Shown: positions 16,456 to 27,464, numbered from the stretch's first letter. The stretch: 64,000 nt of DNA from Microbacter sp. GSS18 (GCA_029319145.1 CP119753.1:3100001-3164000); one strand, 5' to 3'. A program made the numbers and translations. The notes: generated by a model not told the origin, from the letters alone.

Positions 16456-19080
16456 TCAGCCGGCCGGCGTGAGCGTCAGGGTGTGCGTCGCGGCGGCATC
16501 CACCGCATCCCGCGAGAACGCCCAGGGCGTCAGGCGCACCTGCTGCCACGCCTGCGTCTGGTCGATGTAGTTCGGGTGGAACGCGTGCCCGCTGTTGCCG
16601 GTGAGGTGGTTCCAGCTCGACCGGTCGAAGTCGGACAGGTCGATGATCATGCGCATCGAGGGAACCGTGACGGTGGAGAAGTCGCCGCCCAGCCGCCAGC
16701 CGGTCGCATTGACGAGCGACGTGCCGCCCGAGGTCTCGTACGGTCCCCGATTGAAGAGCGCTTCGATGGGCGCGATGCCGGACTCCCCGAACGTCTCGCT
16801 GCGCAGCTCGAGCGCGTGCAGCGCGCCCCAGCGCCAGCGCGAGGGCTTCGGACCCTGGGCGACCGAGAGGCGGCGGTAGGCGTCGGCGGCGCTGCGGTCG
16901 AGCATGTCGTCCATGCCCTCGACGCCCAGGCCCACGTTGGTCCACCACGGTGACTCGGGATCGTCGAAGAGCTGGTCCACGAGCAGGAAGAGCCGACTGT
17001 GGTCGCTGATCGGGGCGGCGGACTCACGGCCGAGCACGAACAGATTGCGCACCAGCTCGTCCCACAGGACGTTGGCGTAGGCGGCCGCGGCGGAGTCGGC
17101 CGAGCTGTGGGCATCCCACGTGCGCAGCAGGTCCAGCGCGGCATCGACCTGAGGGTCCTCCGAGGTGCGCGTCAGGAAGACCGCCGCGAGTCGCTTGCCC
17201 ATGAAGAACTCGCTGTCGGCGAGGATGTCGCGCATCTGCTCGGCCGTGAGGACGCCGTTCGTCTCGGCGATGCGCCGCTCGATCAGCTCGGTGATGCGCG
17301 CCGCGCGCCACCCGTAGTCCCAGTCGCGGGTGAGGTCGTAGCCGAAGTCGTCTGTCACGACGGCGTTGTTGGCGGTGACGATGTATCCGTCATCGGGATT
17401 GAAGAGGACCGGCAGGTTCTCGAAGGGGATGAATCCCTGCCAGTCGTACGCCGACGACCACCCGGGCATGGGCATGGAGCCGTCGCCGCTGCCCCGCACC
17501 GGAAGCCGGCCCGGGGTCTGGTAGCCGATGTTGCCGTCCACATCGGCGTAGACGAGGTTCTGCGCGGGCACGTCGAACATCGACGCGGCGGCCCGGAACG
17601 CCGGGAAGTCGCGGGCGATGTTCAGCGCGAAGAGCGCGGATGCGGTGGTCCCCGGGTCCAGGGCCGTCCAGCGCAGGCTCACCGCGTACTCCCCGGCGGG
17701 CGCCGACGACGGCTGTACGGCCGCATCGGTCTCGCCCACGTACGGCTCGGTCGCGATGGTGTCGAAATCGGGTGCGGCCTCGGACACGATGGGCCCGTGC
17801 ACGGTGCTGCGCACCTGGATCGTGACATCGTCGCCGCCGGCCACCCGGATCGTCTCGCTGCGGGTCTCGAGGGGGACGAGGCTGCCGTCACGCCAGTACG
17901 AATCGCCCTCGATGCGCTCGACGTACAGGTCGGTGACATCGCTGGAGAGGTTCGTGAAACCCCATGCGATGCGGGAGTTGTGGCCGATGATGACGCCCGG
18001 CAGACCCGAGAACGAGAAGCCCGCCACGTCGAACGGGCAGCTCTCGTCGACCGTCCGGCAGCGCAGCTGGACCTGGTGCCAGACGCTCGGGAGCGAGGCG
18101 CCGAGGTGCGGATCGTTGACCAGCAGGGGCATGCCCGACTCGGTCAGGTTGCCCGACACGACCCACGAGTTCGAGCCGATGCCCTCGCCCGCATCGCCGA
18201 CGAGGGTGCCCACGGCCTCGATCACGCCGCCGACCTCGGTCCACTCGATCGACGCCGAGGCCGTCGACGCGTCGGTGTCCTCGCCGCCGTCGTGCGAAGC
18301 GGTCGCGACGTCGGGCAGAGACGTCAGGCGGGGGACGATCACCGGATTGCGATCGAACGGGTAGGCGGGGTACAGCTCCGCGATCTGCTCGGGGGAGAGG
18401 TTCTGCGCGGTGATCGCGCGCTCGGTCTCGTCCTCGACATTGGAGCGCAGATCCCACGCCATGGCCTTGAGCCACGCGACCGAGTCGACCGGCGTCCACG
18501 GCTCGATCTCGTAGTCGGGGTTCTGCAGGCCCAGCACGGCGTACTCCAGCGACACGTCGGCGCCGTCGCGCTCGGCGAGGTAGGCGTTGACGCCATCGGC
18601 GTACGCCTCGTAGTACGCCCGCGTGGTCTCGTCGAGGGCTTCGACCTCGAGCTCGGCGATGGCATGCCAGCCGAGCGTACGCAGGAAGGTGTCGGTGGCG
18701 ACCTGCGAGGCGCCGAACAGCTCCGACAGACGTCCACTGGTGACGTGGCGGCGGAAGTCCATCTCCCAGAACCGGTCCTGCGCGTGGACGTAGCCCTGGG
18801 CGAAGAACAGATCGTGCGTGTTGGCCGCCGTGATCGTCGGGACGCCGAGTTCGTCCCGCTGCACCACGACGTCCGATCTCAGGCCCGCGGCGGCCGCCGT
18901 GCCCTCCAGCTGCGGGAACGAGCGCTGGATCGTGAAGACGACGAAGCCGGCGGCGACGAGGGCGAGCACCGTGACGGAGGCCACGATCATGTACAGCGTG
19001 ATCGCCACGCGGCGGCCGAGGGAGCGAGGGGGCGGTGCGCCGGCGTCGTCGTCGGCGAACAGCGCAGGGGGGACCGTCAT
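16456..19080 (-). CDS. penicillin acylase-family Ntn-hydrolase
   Basis: An 874-residue precursor of the penicillin amidase (peptidase S45) family. After a cytoplasmic start, one transmembrane or uncleaved signal segment (ITLYMIVASVTVLALVAAGFVVF) exports it. The autocatalytic processing site is IGSNSWVVSGN: the first Ser would become the N-terminal nucleophile of the beta chain. VVQRDELGVPTI and AQGYVHAQDRFWEMDFRR are conserved alpha-chain motifs. I use ATG 19080 because GAAAGG lies 8 bases upstream. Family members hydrolyse amides such as penicillins, cephalosporins or acyl-homoserine lactones; the substrate here is not known. Confidence 0.92.
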   Translation of the reverse strand: MTVPPALFADDDAGAPPPRSLGRRVAITLYMIVASVTVLALVAAGFVVFTIQRSFPQLEGTAAAAGLRSDVVVQRDELGVPTITAANTHDLFFAQGYVHAQDRFWEMDFRRHVTSGRLSELFGASQVATDTFLRTLGWHAIAELEVEALDETTRAYYEAYADGVNAYLAERDGADVSLEYAVLGLQNPDYEIEPWTPVDSVAWLKAMAWDLRSNVEDETERAITAQNLSPEQIAELYPAYPFDRNPVIVPRLTSLPDVATASHDGGEDTDASTASASIEWTEVGGVIEAVGTLVGDAGEGIGSNSWVVSGNLTESGMPLLVNDPHLGASLPSVWHQVQLRCRTVDESCPFDVAGFSFSGLPGVIIGHNSRIAWGFTNLSSDVTDLYVERIEGDSYWRDGSLVPLETRSETIRVAGGDDVTIQVRSTVHGPIVSEAAPDFDTIATEPYVGETDAAVQPSSAPAGEYAVSLRWTALDPGTTASALFALNIARDFPAFRAAASMFDVPAQNLVYADVDGNIGYQTPGRLPVRGSGDGSMPMPGWSSAYDWQGFIPFENLPVLFNPDDGYIVTANNAVVTDDFGYDLTRDWDYGWRAARITELIERRIAETNGVLTAEQMRDILADSEFFMGKRLAAVFLTRTSEDPQVDAALDLLRTWDAHSSADSAAAAYANVLWDELVRNLFVLGRESAAPISDHSRLFLLVDQLFDDPESPWWTNVGLGVEGMDDMLDRSAADAYRRLSVAQGPKPSRWRWGALHALELRSETFGESGIAPIEALFNRGPYETSGGTSLVNATGWRLGGDFSTVTVPSMRMIIDLSDFDRSSWNHLTGNSGHAFHPNYIDQTQAWQQVRLTPWAFSRDAVDAAATHTLTLTPAG

Positions 19081-19173
19081 CGGGGGCCTTTCGGGGGCAG
19101 GCGTGAGCGAACGCGGTTTCGGGCTCCACGACACTCGCTCTCATGGGTTCGGGTCGCATGAGAGGTGATTCGC

Positions 19174-19203
19174 ATCGTAACCCGCGGTCGCCCGCAGATC
19201 CAA
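19174..19203 (-). promoter_or_regulatory. candidate promoter of the acylase gene
   Basis: On the minus strand, TTGGAT (19198-19203) and TACGAT (19174-19179) are 18 bases apart, about 90 bases ahead of the chosen start. Confidence 0.45.
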
Positions 19204-19212
19204 CGAGACGCA

Positions 19213-19231
19213 GGCGCACCCCCGGTGCGCC
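19213..19231 (-). terminator. terminator hairpin after argG
   Basis: A perfect 8-base stem GGCGCACC/GGTGCGCC with a 3-base loop, about 70 bases beyond the argG stop and ahead of the acylase promoter. Confidence 0.6.
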
Positions 19232-19303
19232 GCGGTGTCAGAGCACGCGCGTTCATCGCCCCGAGCGGCACGCACACCGCGCGGGACGTTCAGGCGAGGC
19301 GCG

Positions 19304-20749
<1,446 letters not shown>

Positions 20750-20806
20750 TCACGATTCTACCGAGCGAGCCCGCGGCCGCCCTACTCGGTGACGGCCAGC
20801 GACCGG

Positions 20807-21544
20807 TCACGCGGGTGCCGCGCCGATCATCGGCGTCGCGGTGTGGCGCCGGGTGGCCCGGCGCTCCCGGTACCGGCCGATCGCGATGATGCCCGATCCG
20901 ATCGCGAGGAAGGCGATGAGGATGCCGCCGATGTAGGTCAGCGCCGTGCCGTAGCCTCCGGCGCCGTGCGGGTCGAGGAAGGGATAGGGGTACCACCACG
21001 GCGTCGTGCCGTCGGGGTTCGCGACCCGCTCTCCCCGCACCATCGTGTACACGGTCCACGTCAGCGGATACCCGACGATCACCGGCAGCATCCGCCACGA
21101 CAGTCCGCGTCGCCGCGGCGCGGCAAGCAGGTCGAACAGCACGTAGAGCGGGAGCACCACGTGCAGCACCTCGATCGCGAACTCGTCGAGCATCGCGATG
21201 CCGGCGGTGTCGCCGAGGGCGACGGCGGACGGGATGCCGCGCAGCAGGACGTTGTAGACCACGCCCAGCAGCAGGATCGGGCCCGACACCGCAGCCAGAG
21301 CCAGGGCGATGGCCACCGGCTCGCGCGAGTCGCCGCGATTGCGCATGTCCCACACTGCGGCGGCGACGAGGACAGCGGCGCCGAGCGACGACGACACGAT
21401 CGTGAAGAGACTGAAGTAGTTCGCGAGCACCGCCGCGAGATCCTGCCCCTGCCGAGCCGCGCGGTCGACGTTGACCACGAGCCCGGCACCCACTGCGCAC
21501 AGCGCCATGACGGCGGCTGCGATCCTCATCTGACTCCAGAACAT
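20807..21544 (-). CDS. Pr6Pr family membrane protein (copy 1)
   Basis: A 245-residue integral membrane protein of the Pr6Pr (FAR-17a/AIG1-like) family. It has six predicted helices with conserved ANYFSLFTI, LLGVVYNVLLRG, EVLHVVLPLYVL, YPLTWTVYTMVRG and WWYPYPFLDPHGAGGY. I chose ATG 21544: GAAGGG lies 8 bases upstream, and the gene is then exactly as long (738 bp) as its neighbour copy. Biochemical function is unknown; eukaryotic AIG1/ADTRP members are threonine hydrolases of fatty-acid esters, but that cannot be extended safely here. Confidence 0.85.
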   Translation of the reverse strand: MFWSQMRIAAAVMALCAVGAGLVVNVDRAARQGQDLAAVLANYFSLFTIVSSSLGAAVLVAAAVWDMRNRGDSREPVAIALALAAVSGPILLLGVVYNVLLRGIPSAVALGDTAGIAMLDEFAIEVLHVVLPLYVLFDLLAAPRRRGLSWRMLPVIVGYPLTWTVYTMVRGERVANPDGTTPWWYPYPFLDPHGAGGYGTALTYIGGILIAFLAIGSGIIAIGRYRERRATRRHTATPMIGAAPA

Positions 21545-21565
21545 GTCGACGACCCTTCGGCTCAC

Positions 21566-21758
21566 CCAATACCTGTCGACCCTCTCCCGAGATCAGATCT
21601 AGCGGCTCAGTAGTCGCCCCTCACGGAATATTGGCGCCGAGGATCGTGCGCGTGCCGTATACCGGGTCAAGAATCTGTCGGATACATACAAGAGACAGCG
21701 AAATCGACGTGAGGATCCGACAGTCGAGCAGCCGATCTCCGCGCAATCGGTGGCGGGT
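21566..21758. other. 193-bp spacer between the Pr6Pr copies
   Basis: It looks more AT-rich than its surroundings. It holds a 9-base inverted repeat CTGTCGGAT (21675-21683) / ATCCGACAG (21715-21723) with a 31-base gap. On the minus strand a TTGACC lies upstream of copy 1. Copy 1 therefore probably has its own promoter rather than relying only on read-through from copy 2. Confidence 0.4.
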
Positions 21759-22496
21759 TCAGGGCGTCGGCGAACCGGTGTCGACCATCGCCGGCGCGGA
21801 CCGCGCCGCGCGCCGCGCCCGGTGACGTCCGACGGCGATGAGAATCACGCCGATGACGATGAAAGCGCCGGTGATGGCTCCGATGTACATGAACACCGAG
21901 GCATATCCGCCTTCGCCGTGGGGGTCCAGGAACGGGTACGGATACCACCACGGGTTGTTCCCGTCGGGACTGACGACGAGCTCGCCCCGGATCATCGTGT
22001 ACACCGTCCACACGAGCGGATACCCGACCAGCACCGAGAGCGACCACCACGGCAGTGCGCGCCGGCGCGAGGCGAACAGCAGGTCGGCCAGCAGATACAG
22101 CGGCAGCACGACGTGCATCACCTCGATCGCCCACCGATCGCAGAAGTAGATCAACGGCGGGTCGGTGAGAGCCGCCTCGGACGGGAGCCCCCGCAGCAGG
22201 ATGTTGTACACCACGCCGATCAGGATCGCGGGCGCGGTCACCATCGCGACGCTGAGCGCTACCGCGAAGGGCTCGGGCGACGTGCCCGGATGCCGCAGAT
22301 CCCACACTCCCGCGACGGTCAGGATGATCACCGTGAGCAGGGTGGTGAAGATCGTCAGGAAGCTGAAGTAGTTCATGATCACGAGGCCGAGATCCTCATC
22401 GAATCGCTGCGCACGTGAGACGTTGACGACGAACCCCGCGATCCACCCCGATGCAGCCAGGACGGCGGCTGCGATCCGCATCGTTGCCCAGATCAT
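21759..22496 (-). CDS. Pr6Pr family membrane protein (copy 2)
   Basis: A 245-residue paralogue of the downstream gene, same length and helix layout: MNYFSFLTIFTTLL, ILIGVVYNILLRGLPS, EVMHVVLPLYLLADLL, YPLVWTVYTMIRG and WWYPYPFLDPHGEGGY. Start ATG 22496 gives MIWATMRIAAA, matching copy 1's MFWSQMRIAAA. An in-frame GTG 18 bases upstream is an alternative. Two copies in the same orientation indicate a tandem duplication. It diverges from the DUF1254/DUF1214 gene, with two palindromes between them. Confidence 0.85.
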   Translation of the reverse strand: MIWATMRIAAAVLAASGWIAGFVVNVSRAQRFDEDLGLVIMNYFSFLTIFTTLLTVIILTVAGVWDLRHPGTSPEPFAVALSVAMVTAPAILIGVVYNILLRGLPSEAALTDPPLIYFCDRWAIEVMHVVLPLYLLADLLFASRRRALPWWSLSVLVGYPLVWTVYTMIRGELVVSPDGNNPWWYPYPFLDPHGEGGYASVFMYIGAITGAFIVIGVILIAVGRHRARRAARSAPAMVDTGSPTP

Positions 22497-22541
22497 GGGA
22501 TCAGTGTGAGCCACGGCCTGCCCGCCGTACAGATAGTCAAA

Positions 22542-22582
22542 GGGACCAAGGTCCCGCCCTGTCGCGACCACCGCCGCGACAG
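22542..22582. promoter_or_regulatory. two palindromes in the divergent Pr6Pr/DUF1254 region
   Basis: GGGACCAAGGTCCC (22542-22555) is a perfect palindrome with the same spacing as DevR/DosR boxes (GGGACT-WWA-GTCCC pattern). It is followed by CTGTCGCG/CGCGACAG (22559-22566 and 22575-22582) around an 8-base loop. Both lie upstream of the two divergent starts. The responsible regulator is not in the window. Confidence 0.5.
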
Positions 22583-22589
22583 TGATGAT

Positions 22590-23537
22590 ATGAGAATCCA
22601 TGTCAACGTCGACAACTTCGTCCGCGCAGAGACCGATCGCATGTTCGCCGGGATGGCCGCCGTCGCCGGAGGGGTGGGCGTCTTCGGTCATCACCGCGAG
22701 CCGACGCCGATCGATCAGCAGACCGTCATCCGCATGAACCGCGACACCCTCTACAGCTTCGCGCTCATCGACGTGTCGGAGGGCGCGACCGTGACCCTTC
22801 CCGACGCCGGTGGCCGGTACCTCTCGGCGATGGTCGTCAACGAGGACCACTACGTCATGGCCATCCACCACTCCGCCGGCGACTTCTCGCTCAGCGCCGC
22901 GAACTGCGGCTCGGAGTACGCGCTCGTCGCGGTCCGCATCCTCGTCGATCCGGGGGATCCCGACGATCTCGCGGCGGTCGCCGCGCTGCAGGACGGGCTG
23001 GGCGTCGAGGCGGGGGCCTCGCGCCCGTTCGTCCTGCCGGACTATGACACCGCGAGCATGGACGCCACGCGCGAAGCGCTGCTGACCCTCGCCGCGGGGA
23101 TGAGCGACTACGACCGCGCGTTCGGGACGCCGCACGAGGTCGATCCGGTCAGGCACCTGATCGGAACGGCGTCCGGATGGGGCGGACTGCCGAACTCCGA
23201 GACGATCTACACGGCCATCAACCCCGACCTCGAGCCGGGCGAGTACGCGCTGACGATGCAGGACGTCCCCGTCGACGCGTTCTGGTCGGTGTCGGTTTAC
23301 GACGCACACGGCTTCTTCGCCGCCAACCCGGCAGGGCGCTACACGGTGAACAGCGTCACCGGCATCCCGGACCCCGACGGCGCGGTCACGGTCCGCTTCA
23401 CCGCCGACACCGGGACCTCGGTGCCCAACGCGATCCCCGTGCCCGAGGGCTGGAACGTCGTCGTGCGCTTCTATCGTCCCCGGAACGCGCTGACGGACGG
23501 CTCCTGGACCCTCCCGGACATCGAGCCGGTCGCGTGA
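22590..23537 (+). CDS. DUF1254/DUF1214 domain protein
   Basis: A 315-residue soluble protein with no signal peptide. The N-terminal half has the DUF1254 features NVDNFVRAETDRMF and QQTVIRMNRDTLYSFALIDVSEG; the C-terminal ~110 residues are DUF1214 (EYALTMQDVPVDAFWSVSVYDAHGFF and the closing NVVVRFYRPRNALTDGSWTLPDIEPV). The biochemical role of this family is unresolved. ATG 22590 was used because the upstream in-frame extension runs through the palindromes and lacks homology. A GC hairpin follows its stop. Confidence 0.85.
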   Translation: MRIHVNVDNFVRAETDRMFAGMAAVAGGVGVFGHHREPTPIDQQTVIRMNRDTLYSFALIDVSEGATVTLPDAGGRYLSAMVVNEDHYVMAIHHSAGDFSLSAANCGSEYALVAVRILVDPGDPDDLAAVAALQDGLGVEAGASRPFVLPDYDTASMDATREALLTLAAGMSDYDRAFGTPHEVDPVRHLIGTASGWGGLPNSETIYTAINPDLEPGEYALTMQDVPVDAFWSVSVYDAHGFFAANPAGRYTVNSVTGIPDPDGAVTVRFTADTGTSVPNAIPVPEGWNVVVRFYRPRNALTDGSWTLPDIEPVA

Positions 23538-23547
23538 GGGGCGGCCC

Positions 23548-23567
23548 CCGGTCGGCCTCGCGACCGG
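23548..23567 (+). terminator. terminator hairpin after the DUF1254/DUF1214 gene
   Basis: A perfect 7-base stem CCGGTCG/CGACCGG with a 6-base loop, 10 bases after the stop and upstream of the purA promoter region. Confidence 0.6.
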
Positions 23568-23639
23568 CCGGGTCTCACGGGGCCTGCGGGCGCGCCCGAT
23601 AGGATCGGGTGTAACCGTCCGACAACGGGGGAGTAGGCC

Positions 23640-24926
23640 ATGCCAGGCATCGTGATCGTCGGCGTCCAGTGGGGCGATGAGGGCAAGGGCAAGGCGACAG
23701 ACCTGCTCGGGGACCGGACCGACTGGGTCGTGAAGTTCAACGGCGGCAACAACGCCGGTCACACCGTCGTCATCGGCGACGAGAAGTACGCCCTGCACCT
23801 GCTGCCCTCCGGCATCCTCTCGCCCGGCGTGAACCCGGTGATCGGCAATGGCGTCGTGGTCGACCTCGAGGTGCTCTTCAACGAGCTCACGGCGCTGAAC
23901 GCGCGCGGTCTCGACACGTCGCGTCTGCGCATCAGCGCGAACGCGCACATCATCACGAACTACCACCGAACGCTCGACAAGGTCAGCGAGCGCTTCCTCG
24001 GCAAGCGCCAGATCGGCACCACCGGGCGCGGCATCGGACCCGCCTACGCCGACAAGATCAACCGTGTCGGCATCCGCGTCCAGGACCTCTTCGACGAGAA
24101 CATCCTGCGCCAGAAGGTCGAGGGCGCCCTCGAGCAGAAGAACCATCTGCTCGTGAAGGTCTTCAACCGTCGCGCCATCGGCGTCGACGAGATCGTCGAG
24201 GATCTGCTCGGCTACACCGAGCGCCTGCGCCCCATGGTCGCCGACACGTCGTTGATGCTGAACGAGGCGCTCGACGCCGGGGACGTCGTCGTCTTCGAGG
24301 GCGGCCAGGCGACCATGCTCGATGTCGACCACGGCACGTATCCGTTCGTGACGTCGTCGTCGGCGACGGCCGGAGGGGCGGCCACCGGCTCCGGCGTGGG
24401 ACCCGGGCGGCTGGACCGCATCGTCGGCATCGTGAAGGCCTACACGACGCGCGTCGGGTCGGGCCCCTTTCCCACCGAGCTGTTCGACGAGCAGGGCGAC
24501 TGGCTGCGCTCGCGCGGCTTCGAGTTCGGCACGACCACGGGCCGTCCGCGCCGCGTCGGCTGGTACGACGCGCCGATCACGCGCTACGCCACCCGCATCA
24601 ACGGCATCACCGACCTCGTGCTGACCAAGCTCGACATCCTCACCGGCCTCGAGCAGATCCCCGTCTGCGTCGCCTACGACGTGGACGGCACGCGGTTCGA
24701 CGAGGTGCCGGTCAACCAGTCCGACTTCCACCACGCCGCGCCGATCCTGGAGTACCTCCCCGGCTGGAGCGAGGACATCTCGACGGCCCGCACCTTCGAG
24801 GACCTCCCGCAGGCCGCGCAGGACTACGTCCTGGCCCTCGAGGCGATGAGCGGCACCCGGATCTCGGTCATCGGCGTCGGTCCCGCGCGCGACGCGGTGA
24901 TCGTGCGCCACGACCTGATCGACTGA
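23640..24926 (+). CDS. purA: adenylosuccinate synthetase
   Basis: A 428-residue enzyme converting IMP and aspartate to adenylosuccinate with GTP, the first committed step to AMP. The P-loop GDEGKGK (residues ~12-18), [26 protein letters not shown] and [12 protein letters not shown] are diagnostic. A GGGGGAG ribosome site lies 7 bases before the ATG. The next gene starts at the second base after its stop, so the lactonase-like gene is co-transcribed. Confidence 0.98.
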   Translation: MPGIVIVGVQWGDEGKGKATDLLGDRTDWVVKFNGGNNAGHTVVIGDEKYALHLLPSGILSPGVNPVIGNGVVVDLEVLFNELTALNARGLDTSRLRISANAHIITNYHRTLDKVSERFLGKRQIGTTGRGIGPAYADKINRVGIRVQDLFDENILRQKVEGALEQKNHLLVKVFNRRAIGVDEIVEDLLGYTERLRPMVADTSLMLNEALDAGDVVVFEGGQATMLDVDHGTYPFVTSSSATAGGAATGSGVGPGRLDRIVGIVKAYTTRVGSGPFPTELFDEQGDWLRSRGFEFGTTTGRPRRVGWYDAPITRYATRINGITDLVLTKLDILTGLEQIPVCVAYDVDGTRFDEVPVNQSDFHHAAPILEYLPGWSEDISTARTFEDLPQAAQDYVLALEAMSGTRISVIGVGPARDAVIVRHDLID

Positions 24927-24927
24927 C

Positions 24928-26118
24928 GTGCGGTTCCTCGTCGGCGGCTACACCGCCGATATGGACGGCGCCGCCTCCGGAATCGGAATGCTCACCGCCG
25001 GCGAGGCCGACTCCCCGCTCGCGGGCGGACAGCTCGGATTCGCCGAGTCGATCGTCGAGGCGCCGTCGCCGTCATGGGTGGCGGCCCATCCTTCGCTCGA
25101 CGTCTTCTATGCGGCCCTCGAGGGGACCGGCGCCGTGCAGGCGTTCCGCCGCACCGGCGACGAGTCCTTCGTACGACTGGGGCCGGCCGTGCCCGTCGGG
25201 GAGCTCGTGTGCCACGTGGCGATCGCCCCGAACGCCGGGTCGCTGCTGGCGAGCTGCTGGGGCGACGGGCACCTGGTGCGGATGCGGCTGGATGCGGAGG
25301 GGCGGCCGTCGTCGCCGACGGTCGCGCCGGCGGCGGAGGACCCCTACGGAGCGGATGCCGGCGCCCCCGTCCCGGAGGGGCCGCCCGACCTCGACCTCGC
25401 CGCCGCCGCACGGGCGCTGCGGGAGGCGGCGGGGGAGGAGTACGCGCATCTCATCCCCGCCCACGACGCCCCCGCCGCTGCGGCCGAGGACGAGCCGGAT
25501 GAGGCGGATGCGGTGCGCGTGTCACGCGCGCATCAGGCCCGGTTCCTCGACGGCGGGCTGGTCGCCACCACCGACCTCGGGTTCGACGTCGTCCGGATCT
25601 GGCGGGCCGGCGTCGCGGGCATGAAGCTCGTGCAGCGGGTGGCGCTCCCCCGCGGCTCAGGGCCGCGCCACACCGTGTGGCACCCCAGCGGGCATCTGTA
25701 CGTGGTGTGCGAGCACTCGTGCGAGGTGTTCGCGCTCGCCGCGGATCGCGAGGGCGTGTGGCGGATCGTCGCGGGCACGGCCCTCAGCCCGGGGATGCTC
25801 GCGGGCGATGCCGCCGCCGAGCTCGCCGCGTCGCGGGACGGCGCCTTCCTCTATGCCGGACTGCGCGGCAGTGACACGATCGCCACCGTCCGGGTGCGGG
25901 GGGACGGCTCGCAGCTCGAGCCGATCGCGCTCGTCGAGGCGGGAGCAGGGTGGCCGCGGCACCACGTCGTGGTGCGCGACACGCTGCTGGTGGCCGGACA
26001 GCTGTCGCACGAGGTCGTGTCGCTCGCGCTCGACGCCAGAACCGGTGTCCCCGGCCGTGTGCGTCACCGGGTGGCGGTGCCGAGTCCGACGTGCCTGACG
26101 CCCGACGTCGGGCGCTGA
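24928..26118 (+). CDS. lactonase-family beta-propeller protein
   Basis: A 396-residue protein resembling the 7-bladed beta-propeller lactonase family (PF10282, which includes 6-phosphogluconolactonase Pgl). Typical elements are FLVGGYTADMDGAASGIG, PSWVAAHPSLDVFYAALEG, GSGPRHTVWHPSGHLYVVCE and AELAASRDGAFLYAGLRG. Around residues 135-190 an Ala/Glu-rich low-complexity insert interrupts the propeller. GTG 24928 immediately follows the purA stop. A sugar-lactone hydrolase role is possible, but activity cannot be inferred from sequence alone. Confidence 0.85.
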   Translation: MRFLVGGYTADMDGAASGIGMLTAGEADSPLAGGQLGFAESIVEAPSPSWVAAHPSLDVFYAALEGTGAVQAFRRTGDESFVRLGPAVPVGELVCHVAIAPNAGSLLASCWGDGHLVRMRLDAEGRPSSPTVAPAAEDPYGADAGAPVPEGPPDLDLAAAARALREAAGEEYAHLIPAHDAPAAAAEDEPDEADAVRVSRAHQARFLDGGLVATTDLGFDVVRIWRAGVAGMKLVQRVALPRGSGPRHTVWHPSGHLYVVCEHSCEVFALAADREGVWRIVAGTALSPGMLAGDAAAELAASRDGAFLYAGLRGSDTIATVRVRGDGSQLEPIALVEAGAGWPRHHVVVRDTLLVAGQLSHEVVSLALDARTGVPGRVRHRVAVPSPTCLTPDVGR

Positions 26119-26140
26119 CGGTCCGGCGAGCACTCCCGTC

Positions 26141-26160
26141 CGCCGCGCGAACGCGCGGCG
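26141..26160. terminator. bidirectional terminator hairpin
   Basis: A perfect 8-base stem CGCCGCGC/GCGCGGCG with loop GAAC, between the convergent lactonase-like and AI-2E genes, ending one base from the latter's stop. Confidence 0.7.
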
Positions 26161-27306
26161 TCAGACTTTGGCGTCCTGGCGCGGGATGACGACCTGCTTG
26201 AGGATGATGAGCAGCGACGCGGTCACCGGCACGGCGACGAGCGCGCCGAGGAGCCCCAGCAGCGTTCCGCCGACGAGCGCGCCGATCACCACGAGCGCAC
26301 CCGGCACCGACACCGCCTTGTTCATGACACGGGGCGTGAGCACGTAGGCCTCGACCTGCATGTAGACGAGGTACGCGATCGCGAAGATCAGCGCGGCAAG
26401 GGGGTCGAGGAACAGCGCGACGCTCGACCCGATGATCCAGAAGAGCACGGGACCGACGAGCGGGATGATCGTGATGCAGAACGACGTCACCGCCATGAGC
26501 GCTGCGAACTGCAGCCCGAGGATCAGATACATGATGAAGGTGAAGGTCGCGTTGAAGAACGCGAGCATCACCATCCCCACGAGGTACCCGCCGATCGACC
26601 CCGTGATCTGCTCGGTGAGCGAGGCGACCTTGGGACGGTTGTGTGCGGCGGCCAGCTGGTACATCCCCTGCTTCATCGCATCGAGCGAGGCCAGGAAGTA
26701 CAGGCTCAGGACGATGACGATGATGCCGCCCGAGACGGCGGTGCCGATGCCCACGACCACCTGGAGCACGCCTCCGCCGACGGTGGCGATGTTCCCCGGG
26801 TCCGAGATGAACTTCGTGATCTCGGTGGTCAGCGTCTCGATGGGATCGCCCCACATCCCCGTGGCCCAGAGGTAGACCGCGGTCTGCTGGAAGTCGTCGA
26901 CGAGCGACGGCAGATCCCGGAAGAACTGAGCGACCTGAGCGACGACGGTGGGGATGATCAGCAGCAGGACGCCGATCAGGACGATCGCGAAGGCCGAGTA
27001 GACGATGACGATGGACCACGCCCGTGACACGTTGCGGCGCCCCAGCATGCGCACCGCCGGGTCCAGCCCGAGCGCGACGAACAGCGCCAGCGCGACGTAG
27101 ATGACGATCGTGGACAGGCTCGTGAACGCCAGGCCCAGTGCGAGCGCGACGAGCCCGCCCAGTGTCAGGGTGAAGCCGATCGTGAACGGGTTGTTCAGGT
27201 TCGCCCAGCGCTGCAGGGCCGACTTCATCTTGGGTGTCGGCTCGTAGAAGGAGTCGGCGCCGGATGCCTCGGGAGAAGCCGGAGCGGTCGGGTTCGCGTC
27301 GGTCAT
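26161..27306 (-). CDS. AI-2E family transporter (permease PerM-like)
   Basis: A 381-residue membrane protein of PF01594. About eight helices are predicted; conserved features are GIGTAVSGGIIVIVLSLYFL, IPLVGPVLFWIIGSSVALFL and the C-terminal GALVGGTLLGLLGALVAVPV. The N-terminal ~35 residues are cytoplasmic and Pro/Ala-rich. Members are linked to efflux of autoinducer-2, sodium or other small molecules, and most are uncharacterised. It has its own promoter region, divergent from chorismate mutase. Confidence 0.9.
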   Translation of the reverse strand: MTDANPTAPASPEASGADSFYEPTPKMKSALQRWANLNNPFTIGFTLTLGGLVALALGLAFTSLSTIVIYVALALFVALGLDPAVRMLGRRNVSRAWSIVIVYSAFAIVLIGVLLLIIPTVVAQVAQFFRDLPSLVDDFQQTAVYLWATGMWGDPIETLTTEITKFISDPGNIATVGGGVLQVVVGIGTAVSGGIIVIVLSLYFLASLDAMKQGMYQLAAAHNRPKVASLTEQITGSIGGYLVGMVMLAFFNATFTFIMYLILGLQFAALMAVTSFCITIIPLVGPVLFWIIGSSVALFLDPLAALIFAIAYLVYMQVEAYVLTPRVMNKAVSVPGALVVIGALVGGTLLGLLGALVAVPVTASLLIILKQVVIPRQDAKV

Positions 27307-27464
27307 GCCTCACACTCTAGGGGCGCCGCGGCGTCGGCGACCATGCAGAATCGCCGCGTCGCGGCCCCCGGAGAACGGGGCCGGATCGCGTCGCCGGACG
27401 AAACACCCGCGGGCGCGCACGCGCCCGCGGGGTATCGTGTGGCGACGAGGAAGTGGAGGACGCC

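Noticed and set aside
21675..21723. A stretch ending AGAGACAG that resembles a Nextera mosaic end
   Set aside because: Only about nine bases agree; it sits inside normal intergenic DNA with a biological inverted repeat, so adapter contamination is unlikely.
21759..24911. A 1050-codon minus-strand frame running through the purA region
   Set aside because: Only its first-listed 3' end (21759-22496) has protein-like sequence. The rest is a frame antisense to purA and DUF1254/DUF1214, rich in Arg/Asp/Val as expected of mirror frames in high-GC DNA.
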